A stretch of DNA of 39,353 nucleotides from the NCBI GenBank assembly GCA_903844645.1, contig CAIMUP010000113.1, positions 1 to 39,353 on the forward strand, given 5' to 3'. Shown here piece after piece: positions 25,568 through 33,520 of this stretch. Position 1 is the first letter of the stretch, and each line of letters begins with the position of its first letter. A program made the translations under genes and the position numbers. The notes under the pieces were generated by a model. That model ran no database searches, was not told where the DNA came from, and worked only from the letters and a program-made list of their open reading frames with translations. This stretch comes from an uncultured Bacteroidota bacterium. GTDB taxonomy: Bacteria > Bacteroidota > Bacteroidia > AKYH767-A > JABDAW01.

Positions 25568-27040
25568 TTATTTTTTGGTAGGATGGGATGATTTATTACT
25601 CCCATGATTGGCAATTTGATGTGTCATTTCTTCAGTAATCTTAATGTAACGAAGTATCTGATGCGGACCTACATTACTCCTGACAAAGTCTCCAAAAATT
25701 TCCTGACTTATCCGCAACCTCCGATCAAGATCGCCGTGCTTGCTGATTACTTTCAGGAACTTTAGGAACAGGGAAATATTTTCATACTCCGGCTTATCCA
25801 AATCTAATCGTCTGCTTAGGCTTGCCATATTCTTTTTACATTTTTCTTCATCTCCAAGCAGAGAATACAGAAGGCATAACATCGCCTTGCATTCGACATC
25901 GCCATTAATGTATAGACGAAGCGGCAACTTCGATTTCATTCCCTTAATAATTTGTTCTGCACCCTGATAATTGCCTACGATAATTGCCGTATTCGCCCTA
26001 AATAATCCGTAAGCTACTTGATGATAAATCTCTAATTTATCTATTTCAAAGTTCTTATTCAGGATAGGATTAAGGTCTATTAATTCTCGCACATTTTCGT
26101 CTATAAAATACTTCTCTAACTTAGCTTTCAGCAGCATGATGATATAAAAAGTAAACGCATGCTTGCCAACAATGTAGGGCATGGCAGACACTACCGACTT
26201 ATAGTAAACATTCCCGTGGCTTATCTCGCCTATCCGATAATAATAGAGGACATACATGAAATCTATCAAGGGTTTTCGGTTATGATAAAAGGCATCCAAA
26301 TCATACTTATTAAAAATGTCCTCAAACTCTCTCAAGGTCTCATCCACTTCCTTTTCTTTGGTCTTTAATTCCTCCACAGTGTCGAACATACAGTGGTAAT
26401 AAATATTGATAATGTTATTCAAAACAAACAACCGGTGCGAGGGGAACATCTCGGTGATGTTATACATTTCTCTTCGCTGCCGATGGATCATTTCTTTATC
26501 CACCGGATCGCCTGTAAGCCGGTATTCGCCTACATCCCGAATGAATTTCAGCAACAAATCTTCCGCTTTTTCCATCGCCAGCGAGTGGGCTACATGTTTA
26601 TTGTAGAGCTTCTCATATTTATCGTATTCATCAGGATCATAAATGTGATGCCGAGCAAGGGCTTTATATACTACTATCAGCTCATTGGACAGGTCGAAGG
26701 AAATTAATTGTTTCTCCAAATCTTTAAGATATTTAATCGTGATCTTTTTATCTTCATTAAAGATAGAAGACCCTACATTCGCAACTTTTTCTTTAATGGC
26801 ATAAGTATTTTTATTCGCCAAAACAACGGCTACCTTGTTCATCAGCCGCGATTTCATGGTATAATACGCACCATGATCAATCTCCAATTTTTGTATTAAA
26901 ACTTCCTCATCAAATTTCGATACACGGATATATTCCAGCACATAGCGCGGGTGATTATCCTTACCGCCAGACACTTCTTCCAAGAGGTTTGTAAATTCCT
27001 TCTTGCTTAATTTCTTTACTATTTTGATAAGATTTTCCAT
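25568..27040 (-). CDS. Unknown cytoplasmic all-helical protein
   Basis: This 490-residue product has no signal peptide or membrane helix. It is almost entirely predicted helical, with pairs of helices that resemble TPR-like solenoid repeats (YHQVAYGLFRANTAIIVGNY, AMLCLLYSLLGDEEKCKKNM). The C-terminus is Ser/Lys-rich. I do not recognise a named family. A scaffold or protein-binding role is a guess from the fold. The start at 27040 is supported by a TAATTTTG promoter 38 nt upstream. Confidence 0.75.
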   Translation of the reverse strand: MENLIKIVKKLSKKEFTNLLEEVSGGKDNHPRYVLEYIRVSKFDEEVLIQKLEIDHGAYYTMKSRLMNKVAVVLANKNTYAIKEKVANVGSSIFNEDKKITIKYLKDLEKQLISFDLSNELIVVYKALARHHIYDPDEYDKYEKLYNKHVAHSLAMEKAEDLLLKFIRDVGEYRLTGDPVDKEMIHRQRREMYNITEMFPSHRLFVLNNIINIYYHCMFDTVEELKTKEKEVDETLREFEDIFNKYDLDAFYHNRKPLIDFMYVLYYYRIGEISHGNVYYKSVVSAMPYIVGKHAFTFYIIMLLKAKLEKYFIDENVRELIDLNPILNKNFEIDKLEIYHQVAYGLFRANTAIIVGNYQGAEQIIKGMKSKLPLRLYINGDVECKAMLCLLYSLLGDEEKCKKNMASLSRRLDLDKPEYENISLFLKFLKVISKHGDLDRRLRISQEIFGDFVRSNVGPHQILRYIKITEEMTHQIANHGSNKSSHPTKK

Positions 27041-27078
27041 GTCAATCCTCTGTCGAGCGAATTTAATTTATATTGCTG

Positions 27079-27086
27079 CAAAATTA
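27079..27086 (-). promoter_or_regulatory. -7 element TAATTTTG for the helical protein gene
   Basis: TAnnTTTG match in TAATTTTGCAGC context, 38 nt upstream of the start at 27040. Confidence 0.7.
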
Positions 27087-27386
27087 AACAATATTTATGA
27101 ATAATACATGAGATAGCATTATGCATCCTAATAATTTTTTTTCACCTCTTTTTGAATCCCATCAAGCATCAAAAAAATCAGTCCGCGATGCAAGCCCATC
27201 ACCGAAATTGATGATGCCCTCACGAATAAATCCTGAAAAAATACCATGCACCTGTAAGGACTCGCTCTCGATAAATTATGGAATCCTAATCGCCACCCTC
27301 ATCTTCCTTTTATTGCTGCACCGCCAAAGCGGATGCAATCATAAAAAGGAAATTATAAATTATGAATGTTAAATTATAAATTGAAT

Positions 27387-27407
27387 AAACATCCTGACAG
27401 GCAATCG
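27387..27407. repeat. Direct repeat left of array I
   Basis: AAACATCCTGACAGG-x-AATCG occurs here and at 27758-27778, matching at 20 of 21 positions and bracketing array I. This left copy also forms the left arm of a 10-bp stem (CATCCTGACA 27390-27399 with TGTCAGGATG 27424-27433) that holds an inner AATCG/CGATT pair. Confidence 0.6.
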
Positions 27408-27505
27408 GGAAGGGGCGATTACATGTCAGGATGCTTGACCACAAATATTTAATGAATAATTCAAGACATATAAACCGGATAGGGATGCAAGGTGGCAATC
27501 AAAAG

Positions 27506-27702
27506 GAAGTAAGTTTGCCGAACTTACGAGTAACTTTGCCGAACTTACGAGTAACTTTGCCGAACTTACGAGTAACTTTGCCGAACTTACGAGTAAGTTT
27601 ACCGAACTTGCTTGCAACTTTACCAAACTTGCTTGCAAGTTTACCGAACTTGCTTGCAAGTTTACCGAACTTGCTTGCAAGTTTACCGAACTTGCTTACC
27701 AG
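27506..27702. repeat. 21-bp tandem array I with a mid-array unit switch
   Basis: About nine 21-bp units are in one phase. The first half has core CTTACGAGTAACTTTGCC and the second half core CTTGCTTGCAAGTTTACC, which contains the palindrome CTTGCAAG. The change happens near 27607 in a single step without loss of phase. It lies between divergent genes. The 27087-27386 stretch to its left has only AT-rich DNA with small direct repeats and no gene I would support. Confidence 0.93.
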
Positions 27703-27757
27703 TGAATGTAAAACCTTACATTTAAGCCCTTCGCTTGTTCTAATAAAAATTTTGAAC

Positions 27758-27778
27758 AAACATCCTGACAGGGAATCG
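27758..27778. repeat. Direct repeat right of array I
   Basis: Second copy of the 27387-27407 element, in the same orientation 371 bp away. Confidence 0.6.
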
Positions 27779-27853
27779 CGGCTTTGTGAATCTACTTATT
27801 CCATTATTACTACCAAAAGGTTATCCCTATGGGACTGAATCATGAAAGATTCT

Positions 27854-27916
27854 ATTATATAAGGAGTAGCAGTCATTATATAAGCAATAGTAGTCATTAT
27901 ATAAGGAGTATTTTAC
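27854..27916. repeat. 21-bp tandem array J
   Basis: Three 21-bp units share core ATTATATAAG and mostly GAGTAGCAGTC-like ends. The period is the same as in array I but the sequence is unrelated, and the array lies about 150 bp further right in the same gap, upstream of the amidohydrolase promoter. Confidence 0.78.
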
Positions 27917-27990
27917 AGAATAGAAGCAGCTTTTCTCGGTATTTAATAAAATTTTCCTGCGGGATAAAGAAAATTCCCCGATATTCCACC

Positions 27991-27998
27991 TATATTTG
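27991..27998 (+). promoter_or_regulatory. -7 element TATATTTG for the amidohydrolase
   Basis: The element ends 4 nt before the ATG at 28003, so the transcript should start at or next to the start codon and be essentially leaderless. Confidence 0.7.
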
Positions 27999-28002
27999 CC
28001 CC

Positions 28003-29181
28003 ATGAGAAAAATTACTGCCGATTATATCTTTCCAATAGCCTCGAAACCCATGAAAAATGGGGTGGTTATTCTGGATAATGATGGACTTATTTTGGATGT
28101 CCGCCCTTGCCTCGAAATGAATATTAAGGACGAAGTGGAATATCACGAAGGAATTATTTGCCCAGGTTTTATCAATGCACATTGCCATCTGGAACTTTCT
28201 TTTTTCAAAGGATTACTCAAGGAACATACCGGCTTGGACGTTTTTATCCGCGATATTCTTGCGCTCAATCGCCCTGAATTGGCAGTTATTGAGCAATCCA
28301 TCGCCGATGCCGAACAAGAAATGTTGAGCAATGGAATTGTTGCCGTCGGAGATATATCGAATGGCAATACGACCTATAAACAAAAGGAAAAGCAACGCCT
28401 GAACTACCATACTTTCATCGAAGTTTTCGCCTTCGATCCCGCGAAATCGAAAGATGTTTTCGATAATGCCATGCGGCTCTTCGCGGAATATCCCGAGGGC
28501 TTGAAAAAATCCATTACGCCCCACGCGCCGTACTCTGTTTCCGATGAATTATTCAGGATGATTACCGATTTTTCCATGCAGAACAACGCGATTCTTTCCA
28601 TCCATAATCAAGAATGCGAAGGCGAAAATGATTTGTTCAAAACCAAGACCGGAACTATCTTCGAGAGGATTAAAAGTTGGGGAAATAACATGGATAACTT
28701 CCATGCTACTGGCAAGAATTCCATCGAAAATTATCTGGAAAAGATGCCGCATTCCTCGAAGACTTTGCTGGTGCATAATACCGTTACTACCCCCGATGAT
28801 ATTCATTGGGCAATGGCTCATCATCCCCAGCTTTACTGGTGTTTCTGCCCCAATGCGAACTTATATATCGAGAATAAACTGCCAAACTACCAAGCCTTTC
28901 TTGATGCCCATACGACTTGCGTAGTGGGTACCGATAGCTACGCTTCGAATTGGAGTTTATCCATCCTCGATGAATTAAAAACCATTGCCAAACATGCTCC
29001 TGAACTTCCGCTCGAATTGCTCCTTACATGGGCGACAAAGAACGGTGCAGAATTCCTTAACTTCGATACACAATTAGGGACATTAGAAAAAGGAAAGCGA
29101 CCAGGAATAAACCTTATTTATGACCTCGATATGGAACACCTCAAGCTCACTTCGGAAACGAAAGTGAAGCGATTAATTTGA
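28003..29181 (+). CDS. Amidohydrolase-superfamily deaminase
   Basis: This 392-residue metal-dependent hydrolase has the metal ligands His60 and His62 in FINAHCHLELSFFKG, the ITPHAPYSVS and LSIHNQECEGEND segments, and the final Asp in VGTDSYASN. It belongs to the cytosine/adenosine-type deaminase group. HCHLELS is also seen in aminodeoxyfutalosine deaminases of the alternative menaquinone pathway, so that role is possible but unproven. The start at 28003 is chosen from protein alignment logic and the adjacent promoter; a frame open to 27829 runs back into array J. Its stop is 2 nt from the convergent gene's stop. Confidence 0.85.
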   Translation: MRKITADYIFPIASKPMKNGVVILDNDGLILDVRPCLEMNIKDEVEYHEGIICPGFINAHCHLELSFFKGLLKEHTGLDVFIRDILALNRPELAVIEQSIADAEQEMLSNGIVAVGDISNGNTTYKQKEKQRLNYHTFIEVFAFDPAKSKDVFDNAMRLFAEYPEGLKKSITPHAPYSVSDELFRMITDFSMQNNAILSIHNQECEGENDLFKTKTGTIFERIKSWGNNMDNFHATGKNSIENYLEKMPHSSKTLLVHNTVTTPDDIHWAMAHHPQLYWCFCPNANLYIENKLPNYQAFLDAHTTCVVGTDSYASNWSLSILDELKTIAKHAPELPLELLLTWATKNGAEFLNFDTQLGTLEKGKRPGINLIYDLDMEHLKLTSETKVKRLI

Positions 29182-29183
29182 TC

Positions 29184-29696
29184 TTAAATACCGTCGCCGA
29201 GCATCAATACCAACCGAATACCTGAGACCGTATGCCGATACCGAAGGTTGCAATACGGTTCGATGGAAACACCGATTAACTTCAGCGGTTTCAACGTCAG
29301 GTTCGCATTCAGATTGATGCCGATCGTAGGCTTATTTTGTATCTTAGAATTAACATCGGAGTAAGCATAATTCATAATCCCCAATCCGCCGAATGCAGTG
29401 AGCATATAATAATCGGTAATTAAACATTGCCCGACATCGAAATGGATTGCACCCATCGTTTTGTCACTAAAAATAGGCACACCCGAATCATCCAACCCGA
29501 TTTGATAATAATATTTCCCCGAATGGACATTGATATTCCCACTCATATTCAGCCCCCGTTGCCCATCCTTAAATCCCTCAAAAGCATTCCCAATTCCGAA
29601 CGTAACCCACCATTGATCAATATCGAAACCCTGCGCAATGCTTTTACCAGCACCGAGGGAGAGCACAAGAAACGTGATAACTATTATTTTTTTCAT
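29184..29696 (-). CDS. Small outer-membrane beta-barrel-like protein
   Basis: This 170-residue product has a signal peptide (FLVLSLGAGKSIAQ) and alternating strand segments (KYYYQIGLDDSGVPIF, YMLTAFGGLGIMNYAY, IGINLNANLTLKPLKLIGVS). It resembles a small porin-family barrel. The last residues are not the canonical aromatic end, so the barrel assignment is moderate. No specific function is known. Confidence 0.65.
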   Translation of the reverse strand: MKKIIVITFLVLSLGAGKSIAQGFDIDQWWVTFGIGNAFEGFKDGQRGLNMSGNINVHSGKYYYQIGLDDSGVPIFSDKTMGAIHFDVGQCLITDYYMLTAFGGLGIMNYAYSDVNSKIQNKPTIGINLNANLTLKPLKLIGVSIEPYCNLRYRHTVSGIRLVLMLGDGI

Positions 29697-29818
29697 CCGT
29701 CAAAATTACAGAATTCCCCGGTAATGAAATTAAGAATGAATCCATCATCCCTCGAAAAAGCTGTATACACCTTCGCACCACACCCATAAACTCGTAGGGG
29801 TACAAAACCTAATAGTCT

Positions 29819-29832
29819 GGATTTGCAATTCC
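29819..29832. repeat. Dispersed 14-mer, copy 2 (GGATTTGCAATTCC)
   Basis: Exact reverse complement of 12208-12221, in the 150-bp gap between two leftward genes. Confidence 0.5.
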
Positions 29833-29846
29833 GACCCCACTTCTCC

Positions 29847-32108
29847 CTACCGCCTCACCACCACCACTATCTTGCCTTGCAAAGTCTCATTCGCAGTCAT
29901 CACTTGGTAAAAATACATACCATTGCAAAGCGAGGAAATATCAATTCTTTCTTTGCCTGCATTGCCAACCAGTTCATTCTTAAAGACCACTCTCCCTGTC
30001 AAATCAGTAACCACAAAAACAGCATTCGCAGTAGCTAAATGATAATCCAAAACAAAATTACCATCATTAGGATTCGGATAAATAACGATGGAATGACTGC
30101 TACTAACCTCATTGATACCCGTAGTAAAACAGATAGAATCAGACTTGCTTTTGCATCCATTGCTATCCGTTATTTCGACATGATAACAACCGTTTCCAGG
30201 GATGGTAAACTGTTGGTTGGTATCATTCGCGATACTCGTGTTGCCTAAGAACCACTGGTATTGGTAAGCCGTGCTCGAGATCAGCGTGTCCCCCAATTGT
30301 GTTATCGTAGGAATCTGGGGAGGAAGGAAAACAATGTAATAAAAAATCTGCACAGAAGTATCTGTAAAGATGCCGCAAGCCGTGGTATCGTAGTCTACAA
30401 GAGTAATAGAATAGCTGCCAGAATGGCTGTAAGAATGCACCGGATTAATAACCGTGCTAGTGCCTCCTTCGCTGAAATGCCACCAATAAGAAGTAGCATC
30501 GGTACTCGTATTCGTAATGTGAATGATCAAAGGTTTGCAGCCAGAAAGCGTATCCACAAGGAAGGAGCTGTGTGGATGAATAAAAGTAAGGACATTAACT
30601 CCAATGGAATCGCTTACGGTGCATCCTCCATTGGTAACCTGAACATAATAATTACCAGTAGCAGAAACAGTGATGAATTGGGTGGTTGCGCCATTCGACC
30701 ATAAGAATTGATTGCCTGGATTACCTGCATTTAGGGTAATAGAATCGCCATTGCATAGCGTGGTATCAGCCCCGAGATTAACAGTAAAAGGGGCAGAGAT
30801 AGTAACATGAAAAGTATCGGTCAGTGTAACGATGGCAGCGCATCCATTGGGGCTTTGAACTTGCACCCAATAGGCTCCATTATTAGTTATAGAAATGGAA
30901 GCGGAAGTTTCCCCGGTGGACCATAGGTATGTGCTGCCAATAGCCGTGGCAGTAAGCACCAGAGAGCTTGAACATACTGTAGTATCTATCACGATGGTGC
31001 TGGGAAGTGTGACGATTGCATCCACCATATTTGGCAATCCGAAGGAAGATATTCCAGGTGCCAGCGGCAAGGAATTCAATACACAATTACAAGCCAAACC
31101 AAGCGCATTCGGGGCGTTGATAACACTCAAAGTCGGACTATTATATTCCGCAATATAAATTTTATTATCAGGTCCAATCTGCAATGCTCCGTAGGCATTC
31201 GGGCTATTCGCGATAGTAACCCGTGTAGTCAAAATAGTGGCTTGATTGTTCGACGAAATATCAAATTGAAAGACCGAAGAACCCGTATTGGTAAAGACGG
31301 ATGTGTACATCTTTGTGTTGTCGGGAGAAAAGGAAATACCATAAGGTCCGACATTAAAGGAAATGTAAAGCGTCTTCAGGTTGGATAGAACACCAGTCCC
31401 GTTATCGAAGTCATACAACTCAAATGTGCCGCTTGCTTCCCAGGCAACAGCCATCTTTTGTCCGTTGGGAGAGGCTTTAAGATAACCAATATAGTTCGAA
31501 CTCGTACTAACCGACATCCCAATATGTGTAATAACTGGTGGTGCAACTCCGGCATTGGTAACCAGATAAGCATAGAAAGCATTGTCATAGTAATTATGCA
31601 CCACAACCCAGTAATCATGTCCGTTGCAATGCTTCACAGCAGTCAACTTTTCGCAGGCAGGAGTAACCAACGGAACATTCTTTACAGTAATATCACCATG
31701 CCCGCCATTCAACGTCATGTCCACTTCCGAATAACGGATTCCATTAGCACCTATGCTTGCGGCAGCATTGAAGACATAATAAATATTAGCACTGTCGGGC
31801 TTGGGAATAATCAAGGCAGCTTGCGTGGATGACCAATCGCCCATCAAGCCCGCACCATTGGGCATAATCGAGTGCGTATTATCCCAAACGGTATCGCCAT
31901 CGGTATAAAATAACAGATGCCCGGCAGCATCAGAAATAGAGGCACTGCCTTCGGCTTGATGCATCGAATCTCCGGTAACAGCAACGGGAATTCCGGTACT
32001 GAAATTGAGGGCGGAATGATAACCAAAATACCAATTCCAATACTGTTGTTGGCTGAAACCATGAAGGCTCATCAACGAAATGATTAATACCAAGTAAATT
32101 TTTTTCAT
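29847..32108 (-). CDS. Large secreted PKD/Ig-domain protein with T9SS sorting domain
   Basis: This 753-residue protein has a signal peptide (MKKIYLVLIISLMSLHGFSQ). An N-terminal region of about 370 residues resembles a beta-propeller (GHLLFYTDGDTVWDN, LKASPNGQKMAVAWE, ISFSPDNTKMYTSVF). Ig-like repeats follow (TYLWSTGETSASI, FLWSNGATTQFI), then a PKD domain (CKPLIIHITNTSTDATSYWW), another Ig-like segment and a type A T9SS sorting domain (IVIYPNPNDGNFVL to the end). It is probably secreted to the surface. The start at 32108 is fixed by the signal peptide; a longer frame to 32243 reads through the promoter. Confidence 0.9.
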   Translation of the reverse strand: MKKIYLVLIISLMSLHGFSQQQYWNWYFGYHSALNFSTGIPVAVTGDSMHQAEGSASISDAAGHLLFYTDGDTVWDNTHSIMPNGAGLMGDWSSTQAALIIPKPDSANIYYVFNAAASIGANGIRYSEVDMTLNGGHGDITVKNVPLVTPACEKLTAVKHCNGHDYWVVVHNYYDNAFYAYLVTNAGVAPPVITHIGMSVSTSSNYIGYLKASPNGQKMAVAWEASGTFELYDFDNGTGVLSNLKTLYISFNVGPYGISFSPDNTKMYTSVFTNTGSSVFQFDISSNNQATILTTRVTIANSPNAYGALQIGPDNKIYIAEYNSPTLSVINAPNALGLACNCVLNSLPLAPGISSFGLPNMVDAIVTLPSTIVIDTTVCSSSLVLTATAIGSTYLWSTGETSASISITNNGAYWVQVQSPNGCAAIVTLTDTFHVTISAPFTVNLGADTTLCNGDSITLNAGNPGNQFLWSNGATTQFITVSATGNYYVQVTNGGCTVSDSIGVNVLTFIHPHSSFLVDTLSGCKPLIIHITNTSTDATSYWWHFSEGGTSTVINPVHSYSHSGSYSITLVDYDTTACGIFTDTSVQIFYYIVFLPPQIPTITQLGDTLISSTAYQYQWFLGNTSIANDTNQQFTIPGNGCYHVEITDSNGCKSKSDSICFTTGINEVSSSHSIVIYPNPNDGNFVLDYHLATANAVFVVTDLTGRVVFKNELVGNAGKERIDISSLCNGMYFYQVMTANETLQGKIVVVVRR

Positions 32109-32134
32109 TGTTAAGAATATTTGTTTGTGGGCAA

Positions 32135-32142
32135 CAAAATTA
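32135..32142 (-). promoter_or_regulatory. -7 element TAATTTTG for the PKD/T9SS gene
   Basis: TAnnTTTG match 26 nt upstream of the start at 32108. Confidence 0.7.
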
Positions 32143-32315
32143 CAAATTATTATGGATAAAAGAATGATTGTTCGATTAGGATTGCAAATACTGTCCATCG
32201 GAATTGCTTGAAACCGCACACCGAAGCGCGAATTGCCCATCAATTAATCACCAGAAAAGGACCGCAAGGCATCAGTGAATTTACCTTTATTAATGTTACC
32301 TAAAACGATGCAATT

Positions 32316-32353
32316 AACTTTACCAAAGTACAATGCTTTGGTAAAGTTTTTTC
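32316..32353 (+). terminator. Perfect 13-bp terminator-like hairpin before array K
   Basis: AACTTTACCAAAG (32316-32328) pairs perfectly with CTTTGGTAAAGTT (32336-32348) and is followed by a T run on the + strand only. No rightward gene lies upstream of it within the gap, so it may be an attenuator for the array or ORF downstream, or a stop for antisense transcription. Confidence 0.7.
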
Positions 32354-32384
32354 TTCCAAAAATTATTTTTTCAAGAGATAAAAC

Positions 32385-32846
32385 ATGATGGCAACCTCCA
32401 TTAAAATTGATACCATCACCAATTACAATTTAATTGCAAGCAATTCCATGTCGGCTGCGACTATTTCCATGTTTATTAAGACCATTTCCATGTTTATTAA
32501 GACCATTTCCATGTCGGCTGCGACCATTTCCATGTTGAATAAGACTATTTCCATGTTTGCTGCGACTATTTCCATGTTTTTTAAGACCATTTCCATGTTT
32601 TTTAAGACCATTTCCATGTTTATTAAGACCATTTCCATGGGAAATCCTCCTATGCAAGTTTTGCTTATACAGTTCAACACTTTAGCTATATTGGAGAACC
32701 TCAAAACAGGGCAAAACAGGGGTTTTTCACTGAATAAAATGAAACAAACGGGCTTTAAAACAAGCTCCGCCACGCTGGATAAAACAGCCGCTACTATCAT
32801 TAATAATAAAGTCGCTATACATAAAGCTGCGGCTGCCATTTTCTAA
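32385..32846 (+). CDS. Doubtful ORF through array K
   Basis: This 153-codon frame has 19 non-repeat residues at the start (MMATSIKIDTITNYN...), then about nine seven-residue repeats (TISMFIK, TISMSAA), then about 65 non-repeat residues that look protein-like (KTSSATLDKTAATIINNK, ending AAAAIF). Of all array frames it is the one with the most plausible flanks. Against it, no -7 element is found, a terminator hairpin stands just before it, and the minus strand is open too because the period is a multiple of 3. Confidence 0.3.
   Translation: MMATSIKIDTITNYNLIASNSMSAATISMFIKTISMFIKTISMSAATISMLNKTISMFAATISMFFKTISMFFKTISMFIKTISMGNPPMQVLLIQFNTLAILENLKTGQNRGFSLNKMKQTGFKTSSATLDKTAATIINNKVAIHKAAAAIF
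32447..32635. repeat. 21-bp tandem array K, two-variant mosaic
   Basis: Nine 21-bp units share the frame CATG-10 nt-GAC-x-ATTTC. The inner part is either TTTATTAA-like or TCGGCTGC-like and the two versions are shuffled along the array. There are no insertions or deletions. It lies between two leftward genes. The remaining parts of the 32109-32884 gap hold the hairpin at 32316 and the possible ORF flanks. Confidence 0.93.
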
Positions 32847-32884
32847 TAAAAAATACGCCCCACTTTTGTATAAATTCGAGAGGC

Positions 32885-33511
32885 TTATTCGTCTCTCACC
32901 ACGAGCTTCACTTTAGCTATCGGATTCACTATGTAAACCTTCCCCGTTTTGATGTTGGTACACTTAAATTTCTTTCTGATTAATTCATCCTTTCGGAAGA
33001 TGCTGCCATCATCAAACGCGAACAAACCCTTCATCGGAATATCTTCGACATGGATGAATTCATCAGCATCCTTATCATAATTTTTTAAGACCCTCGACAG
33101 CGGTAAATCCGTGCAACTACTGGCAGCAGGGTTCGCAAGGTAATGTTTTAGGGCATGAATAATATCAACCGGAAAGATAGAATGATGCAACAACGGATGT
33201 AACAATAATTTGAATTCTTTCTTCCATTCATCACCATGCGGCGACACTTTATTTTGATGCAATAACCATGTTTTTAAGTGCGCAACCTCGTGAGTAAACG
33301 TGATCAGAAAGGCGTATTTATTAAGGTCATGATTAATCGTTATCTGATGTCCCTTGCCATTCCACGGATGCCGGTAATCACCCAACTTTGTGTTGCGAGT
33401 ACGCGTAATCTTGACCTTTATTTTATGCTTAATAATCCATTCCGCAACGATGTTCACCGATTCATGCGGGATATATTTTGCAAGCGTTTCATGAAGCGAT
33501 GCAGCAGCCAT
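32885..33511 (-). CDS. SprT-like zinc metalloprotease-domain protein
   Basis: This 208-residue protein has a gluzincin-type HExxH motif (TFTHEVAHLKTW; His74, Glu75, His78) and a further His92 in SPHGDEWKKEF, as in SprT/Spartan-like proteins. Eukaryotic relatives cut DNA-protein crosslinks; the bacterial substrate is not established. The C-terminal half (KFKCTNIKTGKVYIVNP) could form a small beta domain, but no four-cysteine zinc ribbon is visible. It starts 9 nt after the gapA stop, so it is co-transcribed with gapA. Confidence 0.87.
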   Translation of the reverse strand: MAAASLHETLAKYIPHESVNIVAEWIIKHKIKVKITRTRNTKLGDYRHPWNGKGHQITINHDLNKYAFLITFTHEVAHLKTWLLHQNKVSPHGDEWKKEFKLLLHPLLHHSIFPVDIIHALKHYLANPAASSCTDLPLSRVLKNYDKDADEFIHVEDIPMKGLFAFDDGSIFRKDELIRKKFKCTNIKTGKVYIVNPIAKVKLVVRDE

Positions 33512-33520
33512 TTTTATGAA

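Noticed and set aside
27121-27372. 83-codon ORF in the gap left of array I
   Set aside because: No promoter, no recognisable domain, and its composition resembles the surrounding non-coding DNA.
27426-27838. Three long overlapping frames through array I
   Set aside because: All are products of the 21-bp period, with no conserved start or coding signs outside the repeats.
27829-28002. Longer N-terminus for the amidohydrolase
   Set aside because: The extra 58 residues read array J and the promoter; the family N-terminus begins at MRKITADYIF.
28003-29181. Naming the amidohydrolase aminodeoxyfutalosine deaminase
   Set aside because: The HCHLELS motif fits, but other deaminases share it and no menaquinone-pathway gene is nearby.
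32109-32243. Longer N-terminus for the PKD/T9SS protein
   Set aside because: It would bury the signal peptide and read through the TAATTTTG promoter.
1-32635. Arrays as CRISPR loci
   Set aside because: The units are directly adjacent with no unique spacers, unit length is 21 bp, each locus has its own sequence and no cas gene is present.
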